From positions 1 through 64,000 of the forward strand of contig WTPW01001252.1 in the NCBI GenBank assembly GCA_009809945.1: 64,000 nt of DNA, given 5' to 3'. The translations under genes were made by a program, and so were the position numbers. Below are positions 44,098 to 56,236 of this stretch, piece by piece. Positions within the stretch are counted from its first letter, which is position 1. Every line of letters starts with the position of its first letter. The notes beneath the pieces were generated by a model. It ran no database searches, had not been told where the DNA came from, and saw nothing but the letters and a program-made list of their open reading frames with translations. This DNA comes from Gigaspora margarita (Eukaryota; Glomeromycota; Glomeromycetes; Diversisporales; Gigasporaceae).

Positions 44098-44590
44098 GCT
44101 GCAACTAGCTGGTTTCCTGTGATTTCAGAACCCAGGGCTTAACATTTTAATTTATTAATGTGCTAATGACTGTACTTCCCATATGGTGATAAGGTATCTG
44201 GACATATTTTGCAAATGCTTTCAGTATCAAATATAGTTGGATAGCATCTTGAAGCTCAGGGGTTTATGACAGGTGCATCATTATTTTATAATAATTCTTA
44301 GCAGTTGTAACCTCCAGTTACTACTGCATGTGCTTGTACTAGCTATACATGTATTGGTAGTTCCAGATTCTAGTAACACCCAAAGACTTTTATATGGTAT
44401 TGACCTGTAGAAACACAAAAATGGACATAACTCTTGACCTAGTGATTAAAGACGTGCTATTTATCATGTAATATTTTTACTTAATAGCCACCCCATCTAT
44501 GTATGGTGTGATCACCCTAGTCTCAATCCTGATTGGTTAATATAATGACTAATATTTATAATATATTATATAAATATATATAATATTAAA

Positions 44591-44888
44591 TAACTCTTGA
44601 TCTACTGGTCCTTTCAGATGATTTTACTACCAAAATGTTCATCTCAATAAGACTATTCTAACAAGCCCAAACCCATTAAAATCCAATCACAGGGTCATAA
44701 GATCGCTAAGGTTTTGTATAATTATATATATATTTTTTAATATATATATATATGTAAATGCAAAACCTTAATGATCTTGTGACCCTGTGATTGGATTTTA
44801 ATGATTTTGAGCTTGTTAGAATCTTCTCATTGAGATGAACTTTTTGGTAGTAAAATCATCCAAAACGGACTAGTAGAAAAAAAGTTAC
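44591..44888. repeat. 300-bp foldback
   Basis: Arms 44591-44720 and 44757-44888 match inverted (GATGATTTTACTACCAAAA, ATTAAAATCCAATCACAGGG), about 85% by eye, around a TA-repeat loop. It shares TTTTACTAC...TGATTTT-type motifs with the arms at 40.27 and 51.68 kb, hinting at a common family. Confidence 0.8.
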
Positions 44889-46619
44889 TTAATATTAAAT
44901 AATATATATATTATATATAGATGTGATCACTACCCCGACCAATGAATCCATGGTATAAATCACATTATAAATGGCATGCCCCTTAGAATTTGATGAAACC
45001 ACCACTATTCGAATCAGTATTGAGCCAGTTCCAATAAGCTATAGATCATCTTTGTATAACCACTAGGTGCCAAGATCAGAACCAATTAGCAATCAAGTAT
45101 TGGATCTGAAATCTGATTAGCTAGGTGATGACTATGAGCAAAAATCGCATATATAGCATATATAACATCTATTATTTTATAGTATATATTTTATATATTT
45201 TATTTATTATACATATATTATTTATTTTATATATTTTATCTATTATACATATACTATATATTTTATTATTAGATATAGAATATATTGCACATATAATAGA
45301 TATAACCCTTCAAACTTGTGTAATTTAAAAAAGTATAAAAACAGCAGATGTGGGCCCCAAGTTCAACATTGAGTTTTCATACTCTTTCAAAAATAAATAC
45401 TATACAAATTAAACAGTTACTAGTATCTTTATATACTTTTAATTGTAGCCTCTTTTATAATTGCAAATTGCCTTAAATCTTTTTGGTTGAGTTTTGTTAA
45501 AAATGTCTTTTAACTTAGATATACAAAGTGTTCACTATCTAAGGTCACTCTAGTTCCCTACTATCTTTAAAAGTGGATATAGGATAACAATGGGTATGCC
45601 CAGAGCTTCATTGGGTCTTGACACATACACGCTTACATGCTTTAGTTTCTTATTAGTTAGTAATTTCTGTACTGTGCCAGAGGTGTTTCAAATTTGGTAA
45701 GACCAATTCTTTAACACAGGTCTCTTTGCGTTTACCACTTTTCTCACTACTCCAATTCTAGTTACTGCTTAGTCATCCTTTCAATCAAAATCCCAATATC
45801 GCATTAGGTTTGTTGGTTCTACTTGTGCCTTCAAGAATTTATGCACACAACCTTTGTGTAATTAAAACCTTTTGTAACTGCTGTTATACATAGTGCCAAC
45901 TTCCCCACAATGGACCTTCTTCCAGAAATTCCTAATCCAAAGTTGTACTACTTGGACTTCCCATAGTGAGTATATTCAAATATTCATAGAACTGTAGCTA
46001 CTAGGACTTGAACCTGAAACCTGCTTGTAGAGGGTTGGGTGACTAACTACTAGGCTGTGGGATCCCAACCCTTGTCGAACTAATTTTTCTGATTCTAATA
46101 AAAGTAAAATTATTAAAATTGGTTGGATATATCATGAGATATGAGTATGTTTTAATTTTTACTATTGTGTTTTTTTCTTAAAAATAGAATCACATAAGAT
46201 TCCATTTCTATATAAGGGATTAGTTAAAGCAAGGCGAGTTGTAGTCATGTGGTTGTCTACAAGTTACATGTTAAAAACTTCTTTGCAATCAAAGTGATCA
46301 TTTGCATTAGTAAACCTATAAAAGAAATCAATTAGATAAGGCTACACCAAGTTAAAACTATGATTAATATAATTCTACTCTCTTTTTGAACCTCAAATAG
46401 AGGGGTAATAAATATCACTTTATATAAAATCATATTAACTGTTCAAAAAAATTTTTTTGCTCAATTAATATTTTATGCTTTTTACCCCCTCTTATATTTA
46501 GAGTTGCAAATCCTTTATTAGAATTATTTTAAAATTAGAACAGCCTAATCTTAAAATAAACGTAATAAAAAAATTTTTTTAAAAAAATACAATATGATTT
46601 AAAGAATCTTTATATATGT

Positions 46620-46775
46620 GTATATATATTTCATATATATTGTTATATATATATATATATATTTCATATATATTGTCTTTTTATATATATATTTTATATT
46701 TATTGTTTTTATATATATATATTTTATATATATTGTTTATATATATATATATTTCATATATATTGGTTTTTTTTT
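46620..46775. repeat. TATATATTTCATATATATTG minisatellite
   Basis: About four 35-40-bp units of TA repeat followed by TTTCATATATATTG or TTTTATATATATTG. The apparent ORF through it is low complexity. Confidence 0.75.
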
Positions 46776-46789
46776 GCATATTATTTTGT

Positions 46790-49049
46790 AAAGGTTATGG
46801 ACAAGAAGAACAAAGAAAGTAATATACAGTTATGCTTTTTAATATAAGCAATTTCTTTGAAGTTCTGAATAAAGAGTTTGATAATAATTTGTAGCATTTG
46901 AACACAAATATATAGACACAATTCAGTTGAACAAGATTAAGAATAGTGATTTCTGAAAAATTTAAATTGGTAATTTTATAAAGTATAAAAATTCAAGTAT
47001 ACAATAGGATAGTGTACCAGATAATAAAAGGAGAAAAGCCAATATTTAACCAACTGGTATTTGCAAGCCCAAAATTAAAATATCATGATCTGTTTTTTCT
47101 AAAATTGTTTGAATTGAACAGTTCAAAGGTTCTCTGAATTACACACATACTTTAAGTGAAAGTAATATAAATAAATGCTCAAGTACTATTGGCAGTATTG
47201 TATGTTTTGGCTATTTGCAGCCTTTTTTAATTTGTTCACGTCCAAAATTGTCCAAATATCCAAGATTGGTCAGGCTTGTTTAGGCTTTAATAATTAATAA
47301 ATCTATTTAAAAAATATATAACTATATATTTTTTTAGGTGCTAAACACATTCTCGTAAAATTAAAATAGGTTATCTTAATAAAATTTTAAATAATTTTAC
47401 TTTATTTAATTGCTCAAAATTGTCCAAAATTGTCCAAGTCATTGTCCAAAGCTGTCCTGTGACAAGATTGCTATTGGTACCTTGGTTATAAATGAGGCAG
47501 TCAAAATAATATACCAGTAGCAATTACTAGCACAGTTAGAGAATTTGCAATAAATGATTTAGGGCTAAATAATAGCATTGAATATCTAAGATGTAGAGAG
47601 GTAGCGAACATAAAATATAAACTCTAGAAGCCTATAAATGCACATTTAGTAGGTAGTAGCATAGTAGAAGTTTATTTTGATTGGTTGTTAAAAAACCCCA
47701 AAAAAAAATGTAGATCATTTTCTGAATAAAGTATCAGCTATGCCTGGATGAAATTTTATTACTTATGAAACTTTCAAAATACTTTCTAAAGGTGTGTATT
47801 ATAGACTTACAATACATTAATTAGAGTTCATAGCTATTCATATTTCACGATATATATGATATTATTTTATTTCACAATAAGTACAATATTTTATTTTCAA
47901 CAAATACTCTAAGTTTTGCAACACAATCTGCTAAATAAAATAACTTACAAAGATTTCTAAACACTGCTACAATAAAATGTATTTATATAATCTAAATATA
48001 ATAAAAAGGTAGAGTTTGTAATATTAGTTTAAAATACGTAGTACTTTTTACTTATAGAATACAAAGCAGAACTACATAGTTGAGACAACTTTCACTTACT
48101 AATTGCTTAGGTTGCTGAAACACCTTCTGATCTTTCAGAACTTTCACTTTTTATTTAGTTTCTCGATCTTTTGCATCCTATTGCAGTTGTTAAAAAATAG
48201 TAGCTTTAAAGGTAAAAAAGCAATAGATTAGATCATCATAATAGTTACATATTACAAAAAAAAAATTTTATATATCATGACTATCTTTACTTATTAAAGG
48301 TACTTTAAAAAGTAAAATTGACAATATAAAAAAAAAGATCTTTGCCAAACAAATTTATCCTTAATTTAACCAATCAAAATGAACTTCCACTATGCTGTAG
48401 ATAGTACAAGTCTAAGAACAAATATATCTGAGATTTTTTTATATTTAAAAAGTGAGAAATATCATATAGAACATTATCATATTTCTCAACAATCCGCAAA
48501 TTGAGTAAAATGTATAGAAGGTTTAATTTTTATAAATTCTCAACAAATTTAAAAAATTCAGGCCATGGTTGGCTCATGTTAATAGATTTGACCTACAAAT
48601 TAACTCAGTTGGAAGCTCTTTACTTTTTATGTCTAAAACAACTATGGATGCTGAGAAAATGATTCATATTTTTTTTGTGTATACTAAGATAGTGAGACTA
48701 TCACAATGGTACTAAATTAACTCAAAGAAAAAGCTACAGTTGGACTTCCTGGTACATTTTAATCAAACAAAGTAGTACTAAGGCTAATAGTATAAAAATG
48801 CTTTTTCTAGTACTAAAAACAAAAGTACAGAATTTTATTTTGTACTATTCATTTAATGTGCATGTGAATTTCAAAAATTTATAAAAATGAAGCCTGAAAA
48901 TTATGATAGAAGCTATGTTTAAAAAACAAAAACAGGTTGCTAGCAACTCTTCAACAATAATTAATACTTGCCCAGTCCCTGCTATTTGCAATTATATTAA
49001 ATAGAATTATATAAATATACTTACTAATGGGCCCTTTGGGCATGAAATT
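46790..49049. other. intergenic, no gene seen
   Basis: AT-rich. Repeated AATTGTCCAA motifs occur at 47240-47460 (possible decayed element). An inverted repeat lies just before this interval at about 46388-46515 (CCTCAAATAGAGGGGTAA and its partner). No convincing coding frame. Confidence 0.45.
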
Positions 49050-49480
49050 ATTTATTACTTCTGCTCCAATTAACATCTACTAATGCATTAGAGTCTTTAC
49101 ATAGTGAGCTAAAGTCTATGAAATCCCATTTACACAGACTGTTGGTGCATTTCACAAGATTATTGCTCTTAATTATAAGAAACAAATGGATGCTAAAGTG
49201 CCACTTTTAATTTTTATACAAGAAAAGTGTCAGTCTAGTATTGAAGACAAAATTATTAAAGAAATTTAAGTTCACCTATTCTATGCAATTAATGATTATA
49301 AAAGAAGCAAGCACAGTAATAGATAAGTTGGTGAAAGGTAAAAGTGCCCTGGGGCTTATTTCTCTTAATTGTAGCTGCTTGTTCCATAATAAAAATATGT
49401 TGCTGTGCAAACATATATTTCATGAACATAGCTATAGTTCTCACCAATTATTAACTACCAAAGCCTGGAGAATGTTTTAG
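49050..49480 (+). pseudogene. MULE-like transposase relic with SWIM zinc finger
   Basis: Fragments in changing frames: LESLHSELKSMKSHLHRLL and FHKIIALNYKKQMDAKVPLL, then EKCQSSIEDKIIKEI, ending in CSCLFHNKNMLLCKHIFH (C-x-C-x(n)-C-x-H). That last pattern is the SWIM finger found after the catalytic domain of MuDR/FAR1-type transposases, and LPCRH-like LLCKH is typical. Only this C-terminal part remains. The ATG at 49241 is not a true start. Confidence 0.45.
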
Positions 49481-50089
49481 AAAATTTTTTAAGAAAGTGG
49501 GTATGAAGTATATGAAGATTGGAGTTAGTTAATATTGAAGTATCAGAGTAAAGTGAAAAGAATAATGCAGAAAATAGACAGCTTACCATAAACAAGTTAA
49601 CCAAAAGACTATGAGAAAATACTGAAGTGTCAAAGAAAGAGGTGGAGCCAATGAAGCAGTGTCATTTATTTTCAAAGTAAAAGGTTCCCTGTGTTCAATT
49701 TTTAATATTGATTAAAAATAAAAAAATAGAGTATGCATATAGATTTGAAGACTATACTAAAAAAATAAATAAAAGTAAATAATATACCCCTTAAAGCTTA
49801 GCAAAAGTAACAACTGTGTAGCAATACTTGTTTGCCAATATTAAAATAAAAATTTAATAAAAATTGAAGTTGGTTATTGTCCAATTTATGCACATAATCA
49901 ATATGTTTATCTGTTTATTCATTGATCATTTACATATCACATGACTCATTAACAATCAAAACTTATTCTGCTTTAACCAACCTCTATATAAGGCAATTAG
50001 TAAAACTCTGCTGTTTTTTACTATAAAATTTATATACTTCAACTGCAAACTACTCCTTAAATTAAATTTTTTAAAAATATACATATAAA
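49481..50089. other. intergenic, no gene seen
   Basis: AT-rich spacer leading into the left arm of the next foldback. Confidence 0.4.
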
Positions 50090-51960
50090 CCTTTCTTTGA
50101 ATTTAAATATATATTCTTTAGTATTTAATAATCTTTAATTTAAAGTTTTAGTTCTTAGCTTTAAGTAGTTCAAAAAGAATATTTCTTTAAGTTAATCAAT
50201 TCTTTGCTATATTCTTTAAGTCAAATAAGTGACTTACTCTATATAATAATATAATTGGTTAAAATAATCTTTTAAAAATATGAAAAATACTATTAAGTAA
50301 AGGCTTCTTGTGCTCTAATTGAAAGTTAAAGAGGAGGCTTTTAATTCTTATAGTAGTTAAATCATCAAAATTGGTTTAGTGGATCCCAAGATACTTGGAA
50401 TCAAAGAAGAGAATATAAGGATCTGCAAATTCACTATTATACCAAGTATTATAAATAATAATACTTTTTTTTTTCACTTAGGCAGTTTCGCCAGTACTTT
50501 AATAAGTTACTAAGTATATTGCTACATTAATACACTTGTTTACTCCTAATTTGTAAGCCTGATATTACTCGGCTGCTGCCATTAGACAGTGCCCAAGTGC
50601 AACCTACCGCACTAATTTGAAGAATAATCTAAAAACTAGAGGCTATGTTAAACTAGCATAAGTGCTACACCAAAATGGCTTCTTCTCTCCTTTGTATTTC
50701 TTTAACTAACAAGGAATTTAATAAGGACAAATAAGGAGAGAAGGTAAAGTAAAAAAAGAACAAAAACTGAGAAAAGAAGATGAAAAAAGAAAAGAAAAAG
50801 AAAAACAAACACAATGAAGAATGGAATGGAAAACAAAAAAAAAAACTACATAATATAAACACAGGCTAGTCTAACAAAAGAAACAAAACGAAACAAAAAA
50901 GAAAAGAAAAAAATACACATTATAACCTGTACCAGGCTTAATAAAAATTATATAACAAATGCAACTATTGTATATCTCTACTTTAAAGCTACGCCTTAAT
51001 TTATATCATCTTTTGACCAACATCCAATCTTGGATATCCCTTAACCATCGACTGGAGCAACATCGTGTGGAGTAGCACCGATGGCACATCCATAAACAAA
51101 CACATTACGTGGTTGCATTCTATTAGGTCCATCCGAATTTGGAAGAGTAAACAATGCTGATCTTTTGCAGAGAGTAAACCAAATCACTAATTTTCATCAA
51201 AAATTTTGAAAGGTCAGCAGGGAAGCGAGAAAAATGATAGAAAGGAATCACTTGCAAGAAATTCACATGAGTGTGTAGTCAGAAAACTCATTCTTTTGTT
51301 GTTCCCCTTTATTCTGTCACAGGTTACTTCATTGACGAAGAAATTTTTTGTCTCTCCACCAAAATTTTGTGCTTACTAAAGTGCCACCTGCTTGTTTCAC
51401 TCATTCTTACTACAGTTGCTTTTGGCTTGCATGCTGAATATAACAGAGGAGTCCCCCAGAGTAAGGTTAACCTTTGTAAAAACCGTAAGTCCTGTGATAC
51501 TATCAACGATCCAGCAAAAAACTTTTCATTTTCTTTCGTTAAAAATTTGGTCCAAGTGATCGTTGGAAAGAGTTGAGATATTAGAAATGATAAATCATAA
51601 TACTTTGTATAACAGTAAATTTGCAAATCCTTATATTCTCTTATTTGATCCCAAGTATTTTGAAATCTACCAAAACAATTTTGATTATTTAACTGCTATT
51701 AGAATCAGAAAAGCCTCCTCTTTAACTTTTAATTAGAGCACAAAAAGTCTTTACTTAAAAGCATTTTTTATATTTTTAAACGATTATTTTAATCAATAAT
51801 ATTATTGCTTTAAATTTTATAGGGGTTATAAAGATAAAAAATACATTAATTTTAAAGAAAAATTATCTTTAAAGTACTTGATATTAAGAACTAAAACTTT
51901 AAATTAAAGATTATTAAATGCTAAAGAATATAAGGGGCATTTATAAAGAATATTATACAA
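50090..51960. repeat. foldback with arms of about 370 bp and a 1.1-kb loop
   Basis: The left arm (50090-50460) and right arm (51590-51960) are inverted: TTTAATAATCTTTAATTTAAAG, GAACTAAAAC, TCTAATTRAAAGTTAAAGAGG and ATCCCAAGTAT occur in both. The arm segment CAATTTTGATTATTTAACTGCTATTAGAATC at 51680-51710 resembles 40272-40308 of the large palindrome, so the two foldbacks are related. The loop is described separately. Confidence 0.75.
50461..51589 (-). other. loop of the foldback: possible minus-strand retroposon
   Basis: Begins with T12 (a poly(A) tail if read on the minus strand), followed by GGCAGTTTCGCCAGTAC. Minus-strand frames of unknown origin are a run at about 51180-51030 (FTLPNSDGPNRM, FVYGCAIGATPHDVAPVDG, then a stop) and 51324-51590 (TWTKFLTKENEKFF, SRWHFSKHK). 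ATAATACT occurs at both edges and may be a target duplication. I do not recognise either protein. A purine-rich A/G stretch fills 50740-50840. Confidence 0.35.
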
Positions 51961-52873
51961 GAGGAAGGGTTACATAAAATATATGTCAGGAAAATACAAA
52001 CATTAATAATCTGCAGTAATCTTCAAATTTATCAAATAAGTGCAGAATTTTGTTTAAAAATTTGCAAAGATCTTCAAAATTTAGATTTTTGTAGTTCTTC
52101 GCAAATTTTTTGCCAAAAATCTGTGAAAATATTTAAAAGTATAATCTTTGCAGGTTATAATAGCACCAGAAAATAAATGTATGCAGTGATTTTCAAATTT
52201 ATCAAATAAGTGAAAGATTTTTGGTCAAACAAAGGGATATAAGTGATTTTGAAAAATCATATTGAAAAGTTTGATTATAAGAAAATTGTTCTTGTGAACA
52301 ATATTCAACTTGTGAAGTTTCATCTAAAGATTCATTTGCATTAATTTCAGATTATCTGGATAATAAGTTTAGAATTAACAGTTTATTACATGATAAATGC
52401 TTTTTTTTATCAGGTGATTCCAAATAGTCATTCGATAATAATAGGTTTCGAAAAGAATATATTAGAGTAATATAATTTGCAGTAAATAAAAAAAAACTTA
52501 CTAGATAAATATTCATTTAAACAAAGCAATTACAAATTATATTCAAGCATTGCATATAATAAGGTTTAAAATTTGAACATTTTGACATTTTTTTAGTTTT
52601 TTTACATTTACATTTTATTCCTTGTATAGTTTATCTATGCACTTTTTTATGTATTACTTAGCCAGGTGGTAATATAGCAGCACCCACAACAGTTTCTTAT
52701 TCTTCCTCACAGCCAAAGCTTTACTATCCAGAAGCAAAGTACATGGAAATGCCATCATACTTGTAACATTTTGAATTCGTGAATATCAAAGTATAAAATA
52801 TAGAATAATAAAAAATATATATACTATATAATATGAATTTTAGAATTTCCAAAATACCAAAAGGTTTTAACAA
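51961..52873. other. intergenic, no gene seen
   Basis: Short direct repeat: a TTTTCAAATTTATCAAATAAGTG block occurs at about 52023 and 52191. Nothing coding. Confidence 0.45.
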
Positions 52874-52973
52874 TACTGTCTTTCTCCTCTACAATCACCT
52901 TCTCTATAGTCACAACCTCTATATAATCACACAAATTTTAACTACCATTTTTTTATATAAAAAATACCTTTAT

Positions 52974-53872
52974 TTTTTTTTTCAGATTCAAAGTGCCCGT
53001 CTTGGAGGATAGTGTTTATTCAGTTTACTCATCAGAAATTATACAGGGACGAAGGTACAACTAGCTACACGTACACTTTTGGTGTCTAATTTAAGTAGTC
53101 TGCCCAAAGGTTCCACACTAACTGCCATACCTGCAACCCAACTATGGGAATTGCCTATTTAAACCCTCTGATCTTATCTGCTCCTTGACCAATCTCAACT
53201 GATTNACCAGANATCTGNNGTACAACACAAGTNAGNNNNGATGCCNGGATCTCTTTCACATGCCCTTTAGGACTAGTTTATCCTCGATGGGAAACTTGGT
53301 AGAGTAGTACCTTTCCACCCAGGTATTCACCTACACTTCAGTAACTTATGCTCTAGCTTTACCTATATACTTGGAGTCAGGGCTAACCATTAAACCCCTA
53401 CTGTTACCTACTTCTGCCCTTGTAAGGTTCGCTCTGACCCCAGCACCCACCCTAATCTTCCTATTAGTTCTTCCCCGGTATTCCCAAACTTCCAAACCAG
53501 TTAGCCCAGAAGGGTTGGTCAGCCTGGCTTTAAGCACCAAATGGACTCCCTCCCCTTGGTACATGCTACCGAAACACATGTCCTTTTCCTCTAGTGTGAC
53601 TCCGGTGGCCAGGTTGGTGGACCCCTCCTCGAGAGTCTTGTCATCTGATTTTCTGGCTCCAGTTTCTGATATTCCGGCTTTGGTAGCACTGTCAAAGATC
53701 TTTGCTACCTCCTTACTCGGGGCTTGCCAAATGGGTTTCCATTTCTCTGGTTCCTTGGATTTTGTGCGCCCAAAAGCTCACATTCGAGATGGTGTACCAA
53801 GGCCTACAGGTAATGTACCCAACTGATCGACAATAAACAGTTACCAGAACACAGGTCTATTTTTTCAAAGTG
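52974..53872 (-). mobile_element. retroposon fragment with 15-bp target duplication
   Basis: Flanked by identical AAAAAATACCTTTAT (52959-52973 and 53873-53887). A T run directly after the left duplicate is the poly(A) tail of a minus-strand insert. At 899 bp and with clearly higher GC than its surroundings, it is probably a 5'-truncated LINE-type copy. Ns at 53205-53246 mark poor consensus. Confidence 0.8.
53346..53777 (-). pseudogene. unknown ORF fragment in the retroposon
   Basis: Open for 143 codons from 53777 (no ATG until 53579), e.g. KWKPIWQAPSKEVAKIFDSA, TLEEGSTNLATGVTLEEKD, KARLTNPSGLTGLEVWEY and a basic GRTNRKIRVGAGVRANLTR. A TGA precedes and follows nearby frames. Composition is hydrophilic; no RT or zinc-knuckle motif is visible. 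It may be part of a LINE ORF1. The plus-strand frame over the same bases is a shadow. Confidence 0.35.
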
Positions 53873-54965
53873 AAAAAATACCTTTATATAATCACAAATA
53901 GCTTATAATCACTATCACATTTTTAGAAGCTTTTTGAGATTTTTTATTAGTAAAATACTCTTATATAATCACAATATCATATAAAAGTCTAAATTTTACT
54001 ACTATAGATTCCCAAAAGTAAGCTATATTTTGTTATACAAAAATCAGAAGTTTGCTTGTTTTGAGTTAAATTTAGTTTTTAGTGATCGCAAGTAGTTGCT
54101 ACATAGTGAAGTCCAAATTCTACTAAATAAATTGATTATAATCGCTTAAGTAAACTTGTTTAGAAGATCTAAATGCATATACCCTGAAAATTTTATCTAA
54201 ATTGGATAATTTTTATTATTTGACTTTTAATTTTTACATTTGTCGAATATACTTTTTTAAAAAATTTTACTTTTTTCGTCAAATGTAAAAGTCAAAAGTC
54301 AAATAATAAAAAGTTCTATAATTTTACTAAAAATTTTACTGTATGTGTATTTTGATGTTCTTAATAAGTTTACTTAAGCGATTATCATCGATTTACATAG
54401 TAAAATTTGGACTTTACTATGTAGTAACTATTATCGATCGTGGGAGTAGCTTATTTTCAGATAAATAAGTTTTTGGGTTTTTTGGTCAAAACAAAGGTAG
54501 CTTATTTTCAGGAATCTATGGTAAGTAAATCGATTAACACATTAAGAAAGCTGTTTGACATACAAATAATACATATTCTGGAATTTTGACAAACTTGACA
54601 AACTATTATTACCAGTAATTTGTTTTTTTATTATAACTTATGTTGGACAAAAAAATAATTTATTTTTTTCGTCTAACATAAAGTAAAGAAATCAATTAAT
54701 AAAAGTTCATCCAAATTATATGAAATCTTTAGGATATGTGTAATTTGTAATTCCAAACAACTTTACTTAATGCATAAAGTTGATTCACTTAGTACAATTT
54801 GGACTTTTATATGTAGCAACTATTTGTGATTATAATATTTACTTCTATATAATCACATAATATAAACCACAGTATTAGATGTGATTATATAGGGTAATTA
54901 CTATATAATCACTCCTCTTTATAATCACCATTTTTGCTGCGTGATTATAGAGGAGGAAGACAGTA

Positions 54966-55572
54966 TTAAAAATACATCCAGTCTAGTAAATTTAATGGTC
55001 AATTCGATAACAACGTTATCATTCGTGACATCAATTATTTGAGCTTTAAAAAGCTTACAAAGATCAATTAACGCGCGAAGATGAGCAGTAATGCTTCTGA
55101 TGGAGTTAATGGATGATCATAGACCGAATCATTGGGTAGTACAGATGTGGCATTAGTGGACTTAAGATAAATAAATTTTGCTTCAATTAATTATAAAGAA
55201 ACATGCAAAATTTTAAAAGATTTCTCTGAATATTCGCTTCTTTTTCTAATTTCTTTTCAGTGAAATCTCTTCATAAGAACTATCTCTAAAAAGTTATGCT
55301 CGATTTTTCACAAAAGCTCTAGTAAATTCTGTTAATACTTATTGCACGGATTATTTAAATAAATTTATATATTTTATTAGATGAACCCCTAAAATTTACA
55401 TATTAACATAAAATATTCGTACGTAACTTTGTTTTGTGACACTTTTGTAGACATTTTCCATGCAATTTCTTGTCTTATTAATGAATTGAATCGTTTTGAA
55501 CTGATATTTTTAACAAATACATTAATATTACCATTATATCGATACATATCAATAGCGATAACGATGAAATAT
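54966..55572. other. intergenic, no gene seen
   Basis: AT-rich spacer. No supported feature. Confidence 0.4.
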
Positions 55573-56236
55573 CGGTTGTTGCTTGATTCCCTGAAAGTTA
55601 GTTCCCCACCAGCTCATTTTTCCGACACTATATCCCCGACAGAATGTTTCACCTACAGCATTTTATGTTGACAGAATCTTTCCTCAACATACCATGTTTT
55701 CGACCTCCCCTTTCCTTGACAGGACATATTTTCGAAAAGACATTTTGCCGAAATGACATGTTTCCGACATCTTTTTCCGACAAGATCTTTCCCCGATTAG
55801 AAATATAATTATTGGGTAGTGTGATATATTCGTGTTCATCACATCACATGATTAAGCACTCGGCCTAAATTAGGGTTAGGGTTAGGGTTAGATTAGGGTT
55901 AGGTGATAGTTAATTTAGGCCGAGTTGATAGTGCTAGTAACCAAATGACGTAGTTGCATGATTTCATGTGATGTGATGATCACTCGGTTTATCGTTCTTG
56001 TCGGAAAAAGTGCATTCAATAAAACTTAGTGTCAGAGAAAAGTCAAATTAGAAATATGTCATGTCTGATAAATGTCTTGTCGAAAATATGAGATGTCAAG
56101 GAAAGGGGATGCCGAAAACATAGTGTGTCGAGGAAAGATTCTGTCAACAAGTAGTGCTGTAAGTGAAACATTCTGTCGGGGATATAGTGTCGGAAAAATG
56201 AGCTGGCGGGGAACTAACTTTCGGGGAATCATACCG
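55573..56236. mobile_element. foldback element with CCGACA/CCCCGACA motifs
   Basis: Arms of about 160 bp (55573-55745 and 56085-56236) are inverted: TGAAAGTTAGTTCCCC, CAGCTCATTTTTCCGACACT, CCCCGACAGAATGTTTCAC. An inner inverted pair, CTCGGCCTAAATT/AATTTAGGCCGAG, flanks three and a half TTAGGG units at 55870-55890. No ORF. Target duplication not clear (TA possible). Confidence 0.75.

Larger units (their letters stand above)
43425..46076 (-). mobile_element. second tRNA-like retroposon with poly(A)
   Basis: Flanked by GAACTAATTTTT (43413-43424 and 46077-46088; the T part overlaps the tail). The minus-strand start at 46076 reads GACAAGGGTTGGGATCCCAC, an A-box-like CAGCCTAGTAG, and a perfect B box GGTTCAAGTCC (about 46003-46013). 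The T run after 43420 is the tail on the plus strand. It contains a hAT MITE (43869-44097) and a foldback (44591-44888). I see no RT in the body, so it depends on another element's enzymes or is internally replaced. Confidence 0.6.
40240..46150. repeat. large imperfect palindrome centred near 42855
   Basis: Sequence left of centre returns inverted on the right. 42530-42850 pairs with 42860-43180 (CAAAATGTAACTCTGTCAAA, GGTTACCTTGTAAGAAAAAT and others). 40740-40954 pairs with 43175-43400 (AAACTTTGAGCTAAAGATCC). 40240-40320 pairs with 46085-46150 (TATATCTCATRA...CCAATTTT...TATTAGAATC). Two retroposon insertions (40955-42529 and about 43425-46076) displace these blocks. Without insertions the palindrome would be about 2 kb. 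No ORF. Fits a long foldback element, and its transcript would form a long hairpin. Confidence 0.75.
52876..54963. mobile_element. TA-flanked inverted-repeat element (Tc1/mariner-like, non-autonomous)
   Basis: The ends CTGTCTTTCTCCTCTACAA and the complement of CTGTCTTCCTCCTCTATAA are inverted over about 25 bp and flanked by TA (52874-52875 and 54964-54965). The sequence next to each end is filled with TATAATCAC motifs. The interior contains a nested retroposon (52974-53872) and two palindromic blocks centred near 54265 and 54660 (GTTTACTTAAGCGAT and AAAGTCAAATAATAAAA arms). No transposase seen. Confidence 0.7.

Noticed and set aside
45125..46822. Hydrophobic ORFs of I, Y and L at 45125-45328 and 46616-46822
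   Set aside because: Translations of TA-rich microsatellite; no coding features.
53371..53826. Plus-strand 151-codon ORF
   Set aside because: Complement of the minus-strand retroposon frame; the insert's T tail shows the sense strand is minus.
55870..55890. True telomere
   Set aside because: Only three and a half TTAGGG units, enclosed in a foldback and followed by unique sequence; interstitial.
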